Assembly (NCBI RefSeq): GCF_018704125.1
Contig: NZ_JAGTIS010000003.1
Location: forward strand, 186,001 to 250,000
Source: Metapseudomonas boanensis
GTDB lineage: Bacteria > Pseudomonadota > Gammaproteobacteria > Pseudomonadales > Pseudomonadaceae
Direction of reading: 5' to 3'
DNA length: 64,000 bases
The notes beneath the pieces are model-generated. The model was not told where the DNA came from and ran no database searches. It saw nothing but the letters and a program-made list of their open reading frames with translations. Numbering within the stretch: the first letter of the stretch is position 1; each line of letters starts with the position of its first letter. This document shows positions 28,545-42,224 of this stretch, one piece after another. Position numbers and translations under genes: made by a program.

Positions 28545-29024
28545 TCAATCGCGGAAGTTGTTGAACTGCAGCGGCATCCCGAATTCCTTGGCGCGCAGAG
28601 CCGCAATGGCTTCCTGCAAGTCATCGCGTTTCTTGCCGGTGATGCGCACCTGTTCGCCCTGGATGGCAGCCTGGACCTTGAGCTTGCTGTCCTTGATCGA
28701 AGCAACGATCTTCTTCGCCAGCTCCTTGTCGATGCCTTCCCGAAGAATGACCTCCTGCTTCACGACCTTGCCGGAGGGGTAAGAGTCCTTGATCTCCAGG
28801 CACTGAATATCGATCTTGCGCTTGACCAGGCAGAGCTTGAGGATCTCCAGCATCTGCTCGAGCTGGAAATCCGCCTCGGCAGTGAGCGTGACGGTCAGTT
28901 CCTTGAACTCGAAACTGCCCTTGCCGCGCAGGTCGTAGCGGCGATCCAGTTCCTTGAGAGCGTTGTCGACCGCATTGGTGACTTCGTGCTTGTCCAGTTC
29001 GGACACCACGTCGAACGAGGGCAT
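28545..29024 (-). CDS. yajQ: YajQ family nucleotide-binding protein
   Basis: A 159-residue UPF0234 protein. Relatives in Xanthomonas bind cyclic di-GMP and act with a transcription factor; E. coli YajQ binds nucleotides. Two ferredoxin-like halves are expected, and conserved parts are [19 protein letters not shown] at the start and [20 protein letters not shown] at the end. ATG at 29024 has GGAGGAA upstream. It is divergent from a REC/degenerate-GGDEF gene, so a c-di-GMP link is possible but not shown. A perfect -10 (TATAAT on the minus strand) lies about 80 bases upstream. Confidence 0.93.
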   Translation of the reverse strand: MPSFDVVSELDKHEVTNAVDNALKELDRRYDLRGKGSFEFKELTVTLTAEADFQLEQMLEILKLCLVKRKIDIQCLEIKDSYPSGKVVKQEVILREGIDKELAKKIVASIKDSKLKVQAAIQGEQVRITGKKRDDLQEAIAALRAKEFGMPLQFNNFRD

Positions 29025-29102
29025 GGGATTCCTCCAGATAGAAGGCGCGACCTGCATCACGGATAACAGTGCGCCTGGCTTGACGATAAAAAATGCGCAC
29101 TC

Positions 29103-29108
29103 ATTATA
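29103..29108 (-). promoter_or_regulatory. -10 box of a yajQ promoter
   Basis: TATAAT on the minus strand, 79 bases before the yajQ ATG. No clear -35 was found at 17 bases, so only the -10 is well supported. Confidence 0.4.
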
Positions 29109-29248
29109 ACCGAGCGGCACGCCGTCTTTTCTCCAGCGTCCCAAGCGGCCGGCAACCGCCTGAACGATAGGGAGACAAGGCGATGGATGTCGACTTTGAT
29201 ATCATTTAGCCATAATCGCCCCCGCCACCCTGCCCTTGCGAGCCTGCC

Positions 29249-31119
<1,871 letters not shown>

Positions 31120-31162
31120 CCCCGCGCTACCCTGCCCACAGCCCAGCAGCGGAAAACGCCCC

Positions 31163-33181
31163 TTGACCATCCTGCGCCAGCGCCTCGAGAACCTGTCGGT
31201 CGGACGCAAATTGCTCGCCGCCCTGCTGGTCCTGCTCGCCACAGTGCTCCTCATCGCCAACCTCGCCTTTATCAGCGCCGCTTACTGGATCTCCCAGGAA
31301 AGCGTCGCCCCGCAAGGTCTGGTCACGCTCGGTCGCCTGTTTGCCACCTCGGCACTAGGCAGCGAAGCGCTGGCATCGGAGGAAGGCGCCAAGCAACTGC
31401 TGGAGCGTCTGGATAGCTACACGCCGCTGCGCGCGGCTGCCCTTTACGACAGCAACGGCCGTTTGCTCGCGCAAATGCAGCGCGGTGAACAACTCGACCT
31501 ACCACTGCGCTCGACGGACCTTGAAGCTTGGCGTCGACACGAGTTTCGCACCACCCACCTGGCAGAACTGCCGGTCCCGGGCAAAGCCCCAGGCCATCTC
31601 CTGCTCGTGGCCTCTAGCGAATTACCCGGGGTTTTCTACACCGGCACCCTGACCGCCAGCCTGGCTATCCTGGCCTGCAGCGTGCTGCTCTGGCTGCTGA
31701 TTGCCCGGCAGATCCGCCGCATGGTTACCCGGCCGATTCGTCGGCTGGAGGAGCTCTCAAGGCAGGTCACCCGCGAGGAGAACTACTCCCTGCGCGCACC
31801 GCGCGGCAACCGGGACGAAATCGGTAGCCTGGCTGATGCCTTCAATACCATGCTCAGCCGGATCGAAGCGCGAGAGCAGCAGCTCAAGCGCGCGCGCGAC
31901 GACGCCCAAGCCGCATTCGACCAGGCCCGCGAGTTGGCCGAGGAGACCCGCCACTCCAACCGCCGCCTGGAGCTCGAAGTCCAGGTGCGGAGCAAGATCG
32001 AGAAGAAGCTCACCGGCTTCCAGAACTACCTCAACAGCATCATCGACTCCATGCCCTCGGCCCTGATCGCCCTGGACGAACAGCTTTACGTCACCCAGTG
32101 GAACCAGGAGGCAAGCACTCTGTCCGGCACGCCCATGGACGATGCGCTGAACCAGCCGGTATTTCTTGCCTTCCCATCACTCAAGCCCTTCCTGCCGCAG
32201 ATCCGGCTGACTGCGGAAAAGCACAAGGTAGAGAAAGTTGAACGGGTCAGTTGGCTGGTCGGGGACGCTGTCCATCATTACGCGCTGACCTTCTACCCGC
32301 TGATGGGCGGAACAGGTCGGGGCGTGGTCATCCGTATCGACGACATCACCCAACGCCTATCCATGGAAGAACTGATGGTGCAGTCGGAAAAGATGCTTTC
32401 GGTAGGCGGCCTGGCGGCCGGCATGGCCCATGAAATCAACAACCCGCTTGGCGCGATCCTGCACAACGTGCAGAACATCCGCCGCCGCCTGTCCCCCGAG
32501 CTGGACCGAAACCAGCAACAGGCCGAGGCGACGGGCATCCAGCTCGAGGCGGTAAACCGTTACCTGGAAGCCCGTGAAGTACCCAAGCTACTTGATGATA
32601 TCCACCAGGCGGGCGCGCGCGCAGCAAAGATCGTCAGCAACATGCTCGCCTTCAGCCGACGTAGCAACCGGCAATTGGCGCCTTGCCAACTACCGCTGCT
32701 GCTCGACCAGGCCCTGGAAATCGCCAGCAACGACTTCGACCTCACCGAAGGCTTCGATTTCAAGGGAATGCGCATCACCCGCGAATTCGACCCACACCTT
32801 GGCCCAGTCCCCGGCACCGCCAACGAACTGGAGCAGGTACTACTGAATTTGCTGAAGAACGCTGCCCAGGCCATCCACCAGCGCGAGGATGACGAGGAAG
32901 GCCACATCACCCTGCGCACCCGGCTAAACCCACCCTGGGCAGAAATCCAGGTAGAGGATAATGGAGTCGGAATTCCAGAACCCGTGCGCAAGCGCATTTT
33001 CGAGCCCTTCTTCACCACCAAGGAAGTGGGTCAAGGCACAGGGCTTGGTCTTTCGGTCTCGTATTTCATCATCACCAATAACCACAAGGGGCAAATGGAA
33101 GTGCAGTCCAAGCCAGGCCAGGGCACTTGCTTCACCTTGCGCCTGCCGCTCACGTCCACCCCAGAACAGCCAGGAGCCTGA
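31163..33181 (+). CDS. membrane sensor histidine kinase (HAMP-PAS-HisKA-HATPase)
   Basis: A 672-residue inner-membrane kinase. It has TM1 at about 16-37, a periplasmic sensor region to about 160, TM2 at about 163-182, HAMP (MVTRPIRRLEELSRQV), a coiled coil, a PAS-like domain (IIDSMPSALIALDEQLYVTQWN), the HisKA H-box with His423 (GMAHEINNPLGAI), and a catalytic domain with N box NLLKNAAQAI, G1 VEDNGVGIPEP and G2 GQGTGLGLS. The start is TTG 31163 (TILRQRLENLSVGRK), with GGA nine bases upstream; no in-frame ATG precedes TM1. It probably phosphorylates the REC-GGDEF protein encoded two genes upstream. The signal sensed is unknown. Confidence 0.88.
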   Translation: MTILRQRLENLSVGRKLLAALLVLLATVLLIANLAFISAAYWISQESVAPQGLVTLGRLFATSALGSEALASEEGAKQLLERLDSYTPLRAAALYDSNGRLLAQMQRGEQLDLPLRSTDLEAWRRHEFRTTHLAELPVPGKAPGHLLLVASSELPGVFYTGTLTASLAILACSVLLWLLIARQIRRMVTRPIRRLEELSRQVTREENYSLRAPRGNRDEIGSLADAFNTMLSRIEAREQQLKRARDDAQAAFDQARELAEETRHSNRRLELEVQVRSKIEKKLTGFQNYLNSIIDSMPSALIALDEQLYVTQWNQEASTLSGTPMDDALNQPVFLAFPSLKPFLPQIRLTAEKHKVEKVERVSWLVGDAVHHYALTFYPLMGGTGRGVVIRIDDITQRLSMEELMVQSEKMLSVGGLAAGMAHEINNPLGAILHNVQNIRRRLSPELDRNQQQAEATGIQLEAVNRYLEAREVPKLLDDIHQAGARAAKIVSNMLAFSRRSNRQLAPCQLPLLLDQALEIASNDFDLTEGFDFKGMRITREFDPHLGPVPGTANELEQVLLNLLKNAAQAIHQREDDEEGHITLRTRLNPPWAEIQVEDNGVGIPEPVRKRIFEPFFTTKEVGQGTGLGLSVSYFIITNNHKGQMEVQSKPGQGTCFTLRLPLTSTPEQPGA

Positions 33182-33182
33182 A

Positions 33183-33758
33183 ATGGGCTATCGCCTCTCG
33201 AAGATCTACACCCGCACAGGTGACAAAGGCGAAACAGGCCTGTCCAGCGGCCGTCGCGTTCCCAAGGACCATCCTCGCATCGAAGCCATCGGTGAAATCG
33301 ACACGCTGAACAGTCAACTCGGCCTGCTCATTGCCGAACTGGTCGAGCAACAGGCAGCCCGCCCAGGCCTGAGCGAGCTGATCGACGTCCTCACACCCTG
33401 CCAGCACCGCCTCTTCGATCTGGGTGGCGAACTGGCCATGCCGGAATACCAGGCTTTGGAAGCTGCTGAAGTCGCACGCCTGGAAGCCGCCATCGACCAA
33501 TGGAACGACGAACTCGGCCCGCTGGAGAACTTCATCCTGCCGGGAGGCTCACGGCTGATCGCCCAGGCCCACATATGCCGCAGCTTCGCCCGCAGCGCCG
33601 AGCGCCGCGTGCAGCACTTGAATGCCGAGGAGCCGCTGCGCGAAATCGTCCTGGCCTATCTCAACCGCCTTTCCGACCTCTTATTCGTGGCCGCACGGCT
33701 GATCGGCCGACGGCAGAGCGTCAATGAGGTGCTCTGGCAGGCAGCGCCCAAGGCTTAA
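33183..33758 (+). CDS. cob(I)yrinic acid a,c-diamide/cob(I)alamin adenosyltransferase, PduO type
   Basis: A 191-residue PduO-family enzyme that adenosylates cob(I)alamin with ATP to form coenzyme B12. The ATP-binding N-terminus YTRTGDKGETGLSSGRR is at 9-25, the helical core has IGEIDTLNSQLGLL, and the C-terminal signature is CRSFARSAERRVQHL followed by YLNRLSDLLFVAAR. ATG 33183 has AGGAG seven bases upstream and overlaps no coding; the kinase stop ends two bases earlier. No other B12 gene is nearby. The downstream convergent spacer (33759-33971) shows no clear terminator. Confidence 0.9.
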   Translation: MGYRLSKIYTRTGDKGETGLSSGRRVPKDHPRIEAIGEIDTLNSQLGLLIAELVEQQAARPGLSELIDVLTPCQHRLFDLGGELAMPEYQALEAAEVARLEAAIDQWNDELGPLENFILPGGSRLIAQAHICRSFARSAERRVQHLNAEEPLREIVLAYLNRLSDLLFVAARLIGRRQSVNEVLWQAAPKA

Positions 33759-33971
33759 GCCAGCCCCCCGGTGGTTGGGCTCGCGATCTCGATGAAGGGC
33801 ACAACACCTGTGGAGGCGAATTTGTCCGCTAAGCAGACCGGAGATCTTCCCTTCAGGCCCAAGCAAACTTCCAACATCCCCCCCTTTTCCCTCTCCCAGC
33901 GGGAAAGCGAACGGTCAGGCACGGGCTGCCGCAACCGCTCTCTTTGCGAGTTGGTTCTCGAAATGGACTGG

Positions 33972-34919
33972 TCAACGATTCTCTGGCCAGAATGCACGAA
34001 TACCAGCGACGCCTTGGGCGCCGGCCAGCCAGGCGCGCTCAAGGTCTCGAGGACCTACGCCACCGAGCAGGAAAGCCGGCTGGTTGAAACTCCTCAGCAA
34101 CTCAGTTGCAGCCTGCCACCCCAGCGGCTCCGCCTCGGGGTGAGTGTGAGTGGCCTGCAATGGCGAAAGAGTGACGAAGTCCACGCCCATGGCAGCAGCC
34201 AGGTGCAGCTCTTCTGCGCTGTGGCAGGACGCTGCGAGCCAGCGCTCGCTGGGAAACGGACGACCATTGGGCGAGTACTTGTGCAGCTGCTCGGCAGTCA
34301 GGTGCCAGCCGGCGGCAGGGAAATCCCCCAGCCATTCCAGCGGGCCCTTCAACATCAGCTGTGCGCGGCCGGCACAAAGGCCCTGTACATCCACGGCCAA
34401 GTCCCGATACTGCGCATCGAACATGCGTGGAGCACGCAACTGGACCAGGCGGATGCCCGAAGCCAGGGCCATTTTCAAACCCGACAACAGAGCCTGGGGC
34501 TCTAGATCGTCCGGCGTAATCAGGTAACGCTCCGGCAAGCGAGCTGCCGCCAAGATTGGCCTGTTGGCCGCCGGAAATTCGTAGTCGCCCAGCTGGCGCG
34601 CGGAAACCCAAGCCAGCGGCTGCCCTTCCGCGCCATGAGGCTCGCCAGTGAAGTCCGAGACCTCCCAGACATCCAGCAAAACCTGCTTGTCCGGGTAATC
34701 GTGGTGGACTTGGATCAGCGGGCGTGCGGCAGTCACACATATCCCCAACTCTTCCTTCAGCTCACGGGCAAGAGCAACCTGAACGGCCTCCCCTTCCTCC
34801 ACCTTGCCCCCCGGGAACTCCCAGAGTCCCCCCTGGTGCTTTTCGTCCGGACGCTTGGCAATCAGCACCCGGCCGTCGACACCACGGATGACCGCAGCTG
34901 CCACATGCACGCGTTTCAT
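33972..34919 (-). CDS. Nudix hydrolase fused to a ThiE-like domain
   Basis: A 315-residue fusion. The N-terminal MutT domain (1-130) has an intact Nudix box from Gly37 to Ile60 (GGKVEEGEAVQ...RELKEELGI), fitting removal of 8-oxo-dGTP. The C-terminal part (about 135-312) has the thiamine-phosphate-synthase barrel pattern (LVQLRAP, GWHLTAEQL, VTLSPLQATHTHPEA, LLGGVG) but lacks the usual catalytic sequences: VQLRxK has lost its Lys, and the IxNDR motif is QLMLKG. It is therefore probably not an active ThiE. ATG 34919 overlaps the upstream GST stop by four bases. The fusion is known in Pseudomonas (PA4400 type); the role of the barrel is open. Confidence 0.88.
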   Translation of the reverse strand: MKRVHVAAAVIRGVDGRVLIAKRPDEKHQGGLWEFPGGKVEEGEAVQVALARELKEELGICVTAARPLIQVHHDYPDKQVLLDVWEVSDFTGEPHGAEGQPLAWVSARQLGDYEFPAANRPILAAARLPERYLITPDDLEPQALLSGLKMALASGIRLVQLRAPRMFDAQYRDLAVDVQGLCAGRAQLMLKGPLEWLGDFPAAGWHLTAEQLHKYSPNGRPFPSERWLAASCHSAEELHLAAAMGVDFVTLSPLQATHTHPEAEPLGWQAATELLRSFNQPAFLLGGVGPRDLERAWLAGAQGVAGIRAFWPENR

Positions 34920-35554
34920 TCGATGATCTCCGTTTCTTGCAGTGCGGCCTGGTACCAACGCTGGAAGGCAGGCCACTGATAGATGGTTTCGACATAGGCT
35001 TCCGCGTCAGCCGGCAAGGCCACTGCATAACTACGCAAACGGCCCGCTACTGGTGCGTAGAAAGCATCGGCGATACTCGCGTGGCCAAACAGGAACGGGC
35101 CGTCCTGCCCGAAGCGGGTACGGCATTCCGACCAGATCGCACAGATGCGGCGAATATCTTCGACCACCTCAGCGGGTACTTCGGACAGTGGCTGGTTACG
35201 CCGCAAGTCCATCGGCAAATGACTGCGCAAGGCGCTGAAGCCACTATGCATTTCCGCGCAGGCAGAACGCGCAAAAGCCCTGGCGGCTTCTCCACGCGGC
35301 CAGAGATGCGCCTCAGGGAAGGTTTCGGCGAGGTACTCGGCAATCGCCAGAGAGTCCCAGATGGTACCGTCGTCGCATTTGAGGACGGGCACCTTGCCAG
35401 TGGGCGAATGGCTCAGCAGGCAATGGCGGCTGTCCGGACGATACAGCGGCACCAGGACCTCTTCGTACTCCGCTTCGGTCATCTGGAGGGCCAACCAGGC
35501 GCGCAGGGACCAGGATGAGTAGTTCTTGTTGCCGATTACCAGTGTCAGGGGCAT
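34916..35554 (-). CDS. glutathione S-transferase family protein
   Basis: A 212-residue cytosolic GST. The thioredoxin-like N-domain begins LTLVIGNKNYSSWSLRAWLAL, with the catalytic Ser/Tyr region near residues 12-16, the cis-Pro motif GKVPVLKCDDG and the glutathione-binding Glu/Asp-Ser (WDSLAIAEYLAE). The helical C-domain spans about 90-205. The substrate is unknown. Four-base overlap with the Nudix-ThiE gene indicates co-translation, perhaps linking two oxidative-damage functions. Confidence 0.88.
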   Translation of the reverse strand: MPLTLVIGNKNYSSWSLRAWLALQMTEAEYEEVLVPLYRPDSRHCLLSHSPTGKVPVLKCDDGTIWDSLAIAEYLAETFPEAHLWPRGEAARAFARSACAEMHSGFSALRSHLPMDLRRNQPLSEVPAEVVEDIRRICAIWSECRTRFGQDGPFLFGHASIADAFYAPVAGRLRSYAVALPADAEAYVETIYQWPAFQRWYQAALQETEIIE

Positions 35555-35626
35555 TGGGCCCTCCCAGGATCCATCGAGTTAGTCGGTGTGTCGCAGGATC
35601 ATGGAAGGTGACGGGCCCCGTGGCAA

Positions 35627-35662
35627 ATTCCCGTTTTTCATCCAGGGATGAAAAACGGGAAT
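35627..35662 (-). terminator. long perfect inverted repeat downstream of argJ
   Basis: ATTCCCGTTTTTCATCC (35627-35643) and GGATGAAAAACGGGAAT (35646-35662) are perfect 17-base arms separated by two bases (AG). It lies seven bases past the argJ stop, so it probably works as a terminator, the T run being inside the arm. The tiny loop is unusual. Confidence 0.65.
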
Positions 35663-35668
35663 GCCGGT

Positions 35669-36886
35669 TTACGAGCGGTATTCGGCGTTGATCTTCACGT
35701 ACTCATGGGAGAGGTCGGTCGTCCAGATGGTCTCACTGCAGTCGCCACGCCCCAACTCGATGTGGATGGTGATTTCCTCTCGGGCCATCACCGCCGCCCC
35801 CTGCTCCTCGGTGTAGGTAGCGGCCCGGCCACCCTGGCTGGCGATGCACACTTCGCCAAGGAACACGTCGATCTTGCTCACGTCCAGGTTCGGCACGCCA
35901 GCGTAGCCCACAGCGGCGAGAATGCGGCCCCAGTTCGGGTCAGACGCGAACAGGGCGGTCTTGATCAGCGGTGAGTGCGCCACGGCATAGGCAACGTCCA
36001 GGCACTCCTGGTGGTTGGCACCGCCGTTGACCTGCACAGTCACGAACTTGGTGGCACCTTCGCCATCACGCACGATGGCCTGGGCGACCTCCATGAACAC
36101 CTCGAACACCGCCTGCTTGAGCTTTGCGAACAACTCACCGCTGGCGGCAGTGATTTCCGGTAGGGCAGCCTGGCCGGTGGCGATCAGCATGCAGCAGTCG
36201 TTGGTGGAGGTATCGCCGTCGATGGTGATGCGATTGAAGGACTTGTTGGCCGCGTCACGCACCAGGACCTGCAGCACATCGCGCGCCACCTTGGCGTCGG
36301 TGGCAATGTAGCCGAGCATGGTGGCCATATTCGGGCGGATCATCCCGGCACCCTTGCTGATGCCGGTAACGGTGATGGTCACCCCGTCGTGCTGGAACTG
36401 GCGGCTGGCGCCCTTAGGCTGGGTGTCGGTGGTCATGATGCCCTCGGCGGCCTGCGCCCAGTTGTCCACCTTGAGGTCGGCCAGCGCCGCCGACAGCGCT
36501 GCCTCGATCTTCTCGACAGGCAGCGGCTCACCAATCACCCCGGTGGAGAATGGCAGCACCGCACTGTCGGCAATCCCAGCCAGCTCCGCCAGCTTGGCGC
36601 AGGCGCGGCGGGCGCGAACCAGGCCGTCTGGGCCTGTTCCGGCATTGGCATTGCCGGTGTTGGTCAGAAGGTAACGCACCTCACCAGCCAGGCGTTCACG
36701 GGTGACCAGCACCGGCGCGGCACAGAAGGCGTTGGTGGTGGTCACGCCGGCGATGGTGGAGCCCTCAGCGCAACGCATCACGACCACATCCTTGCGCCCC
36801 GGGCGCTTGATGCCAGCAGAAGCAATGCCAAGTTCGAAACCGGGTACCGGGTGCAGGGTAGGCAGAGGGCCAAGACCAACAGCCAT
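35669..36886 (-). CDS. argJ: bifunctional ornithine acetyltransferase/N-acetylglutamate synthase
   Basis: A 405-residue enzyme that recycles the acetyl group from N-acetylornithine to glutamate in arginine synthesis. It is made as a precursor that cuts itself into two chains. The autocleavage site lies between Ala188 and Thr189 in [10 protein letters not shown], Thr189 being the nucleophile. TTDTQPKGA and [10 protein letters not shown] are conserved blocks. ATG 36886 has AGGAG eight bases upstream; an ATG eight codons earlier is unlikely. It sits downstream of secA, separated by the secA terminator. Whether it is bifunctional or only an ornithine acetyltransferase cannot be read from sequence. 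Confidence 0.95.
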   Translation of the reverse strand: MAVGLGPLPTLHPVPGFELGIASAGIKRPGRKDVVVMRCAEGSTIAGVTTTNAFCAAPVLVTRERLAGEVRYLLTNTGNANAGTGPDGLVRARRACAKLAELAGIADSAVLPFSTGVIGEPLPVEKIEAALSAALADLKVDNWAQAAEGIMTTDTQPKGASRQFQHDGVTITVTGISKGAGMIRPNMATMLGYIATDAKVARDVLQVLVRDAANKSFNRITIDGDTSTNDCCMLIATGQAALPEITAASGELFAKLKQAVFEVFMEVAQAIVRDGEGATKFVTVQVNGGANHQECLDVAYAVAHSPLIKTALFASDPNWGRILAAVGYAGVPNLDVSKIDVFLGEVCIASQGGRAATYTEEQGAAVMAREEITIHIELGRGDCSETIWTTDLSHEYVKINAEYRS

Positions 36887-36952
36887 GAGAAGCGCTCCTA
36901 TTGAGGTCATCGGAGGAGCCGGTGCGATGGCGCAGCGGCTACCAGTGTCAGG

Positions 36953-36986
36953 AAAAACGCCGCGAGCGGCTGGGCCGGTCGCGGCG
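36953..36986 (-). terminator. terminator of secA
   Basis: CGCCGCGA (36958-36965) pairs with TCGCGGCG (36979-36986); on the minus strand the hairpin is followed by five T (complement of 36953-36957). It lies 20 bases after the secA stop. Confidence 0.87.
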
Positions 36987-37006
36987 TGGAGTATTACAGC
37001 AGTGCC

Positions 37007-39742
<2,736 letters not shown>

Positions 39743-40034
39743 ATAGACAGGATCTTCCACACATTAGGATGGAGGGCGGCCTGGAGTCGCCCGTGCAGCC
39801 GTCATGGCTGCTTGCGAAGGGGGCATTCTACCCGGAATCGTTGGCGAGGAAAGCGGGGGGGTCCCCATAGTGTCCGAGGAGTGGCTTGACGTCGCCGTAG
39901 GACAGGTTCGTTTCGGACTGCGGCAACCCACCCAGGCGTCGAGAAACGCCACCAGGCCCTGCGGGCTCTGGGCGCAATGCCCAAGTCCCGCTTCTGCTAA
40001 CATGACGACTCTTACTTTGATCAGGCCTCCTGCC
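39743..40034. other. divergent spacer between secA and dciA
   Basis: This 292-base region should hold the promoters of both genes. An extended -10, TGCTAACAT (39995-40003), points toward dciA and would give a leader of about 25 bases. No coding sequence is supported. In P. putida an M23 peptidase gene lies at this point (from memory); no trace of it is seen here. Confidence 0.45.
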
Positions 40035-40490
40035 ATGTCCTTTCGCCCTTTGCCGGCCCGGTCACCCGCGGCCCTGCTACGCGAGGAAAAGCCGCTGCGG
40101 GCCCTGTTCACCGAGGCCCAGCGAATCGACCACCTGCAACAGTTGGTCGCCAGCCAACTGCAACCCGCCGCCCGCGAGCATTGTCACGTGGCCTCCTGGC
40201 GCGAAGGCCGTCTGCTGCTCATCGTGACCGATGGTCACTGGGCCACCCGCCTGCGCTACCAGCAGGCTCGCCTGCTACGACAACTGAAGGCATTCGAAGA
40301 CTTTGCCGGCCTGTCAAAAATCATCTTCAAGGTGCAGCCGACTACTGGCGGTAGCGCCAAACCCGCTGCCGAGAGCAGGCTTTCCCCGACTGCGGCAGAG
40401 AGCCTCCAGGCGACCGCCGAGACGGTCAGCGACCCCCGTCTCAGGGCAGCCCTCGAGCGACTGGCTCGCCACGGCAAATCCCACGATTAG
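40035..40490 (+). CDS. dciA: DciA, replicative helicase loader/operator (DUF721)
   Basis: A 151-residue protein with a KH-like DUF721 domain (about 20-105): SPAALLREEKPLRALFTEAQ at the start, and WREGRLLLIVTDGHWATRLRY and LRQLKAFEDFAGLSKIIFKV in the middle. The C-terminal 45 residues are of low complexity and probably disordered. DciA proteins interact with DnaB and are the helicase loaders of most bacteria that lack DnaC. ATG 40035 is preferred over an in-frame ATG at 40002, which falls on a probable -10 box and lacks an RBS. It diverges from secA and converges with lpxC across a remnant-rich spacer. Confidence 0.87.
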   Translation: MSFRPLPARSPAALLREEKPLRALFTEAQRIDHLQQLVASQLQPAAREHCHVASWREGRLLLIVTDGHWATRLRYQQARLLRQLKAFEDFAGLSKIIFKVQPTTGGSAKPAAESRLSPTAAESLQATAETVSDPRLRAALERLARHGKSHD

Positions 40491-40617
40491 CCCCTCATAG
40501 CCGAGCAGTTGCTGAGGCCCGCCCGGTTTCCAGCAGAGTCGAAGCAGACTTAAAAAAAGGTTCATCGCGGAATCTGGGGGAGATGCAAGTTGACAGCCGG
40601 ATAGCCGGTACTCTCTC

Positions 40618-40674
40618 TGTAGGAGCCAGCTTGCTGGCGAACATGCGCCATTCGCCAGCAAGCTGGCTCCTACA
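40618..40674. repeat. REP-type perfect inverted repeat
   Basis: TGTAGGAGCCAGCTTGCTGG (start of left arm; whole arm 40618-40641) is repeated in reverse complement at 40651-40674, giving two perfect 24-base arms with a nine-base spacer (40642-40650). It resembles the extragenic palindromes (TGTAGGAGC...GCTCCTACA) widespread in Pseudomonas. One element is present in this window. Confidence 0.8.
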
Positions 40675-40716
40675 AGGTTTCGTGCGCCTTCGATGTGTCA
40701 CTCCGCCCGACAAGTC

Positions 40717-41045
40717 CGCCAAGGAGGTGTTGCAGGCTGCTTTCCGGGGAAGGCGGGAAGCCGGCGCCAGACAGTCGATCCGCTCGGATACGCGTCCGCA
40801 GTACCGGCAGTCGACGCGACGCACCGGCAGTTGCAGCAGGACGCGCTGATCCTGCAGGTCACGATCCCGCACCTGGCGGATGTGCTGCTGCTCATGGATC
40901 AACAGGTTGGGTTTGGCACGCGGCTGCAAATCGGGAAGCGCTCGGTTTGCGGTTCAAGACTGATCAGCAGGGGGTCGTGAGTGGATTGGCGACAGGCGAC
41001 GACCTCGTAGCCTGGCCAGAAAGCGGCAAGATCAATAGGATGCAC
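40717..41045 (-). pseudogene. ISL3-family transposase remnant (N-terminal, frameshifted)
   Basis: Read on the minus strand, GTG 41045 begins HPIDLAAFWPGYEVVACRQ, then DPLLISLEPQTERFPICSR, and then goes out of frame near 40920. The next frame continues AKPNLLIHEQQHIRQVRDRD, LLQLPVRRVDCRYCGRVSER and IDCLAPASRLPRKAAC. Together this is the N-terminal zinc-ribbon region of an ISL3-type transposase, with two CxxC pairs, the first one damaged by the frameshift (loss of about four bases fits best). The catalytic DDE part is missing, so the element is dead. No terminal inverted repeats or target duplication were recognised. The REP repeat lies just beyond its truncated end. Confidence 0.6.
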
Positions 41046-41144
41046 GGTGGCAGCAAGGTGTGGGGGTTGGGATGTTTGGCGATTGCCAATCTGCCCGCTT
41101 CCCTGACTGTCAACTCGCTCTTCCCCAGATTCTGCGAAGAACCT

Positions 41145-41173
41145 AAAAAAAAAAGGCCACCGCAAGGGTGGCC
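41145..41173 (-). terminator. terminator of lpxC and the dcw operon
   Basis: GGCCACC (41155-41161), loop GCAAG-type, GGTGGCC (41167-41173), with ten A at 41145-41154 giving a T10 tract on the minus strand. The strongest terminator in the window, 28 bases past the lpxC stop. Confidence 0.95.
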
Positions 41174-41200
41174 TTCTGAAGTAAGGAAAGAGGGTATTGC

Positions 41201-42148
<948 letters not shown>

Positions 42149-42224
42149 TCAACAATGGCCGGCGATAATAGCAGAACCGGCCTTTGCTGAACACCAATCA
42201 CCTTCATACTCCTGATACAGTACA

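Larger units (their letters stand above)
40491..41200. other. gene-free stretch between dciA and lpxC
   Basis: This 710-base region lies between the convergent dciA and lpxC genes. It holds, in order, about 125 bases with nothing recognised, the REP-type palindrome (40618-40674), the decayed transposase piece (40717-41045), about 100 bases without features, and the lpxC terminator (41145-41173). Plus-strand reading frames here are not supported by any homology. Confidence 0.7.

Noticed and set aside
33183-33758. Cobalamin riboswitch or B12 operon around the adenosyltransferase
   Set aside because: No cobalamin riboswitch core was recognised upstream and no other B12 gene is adjacent.
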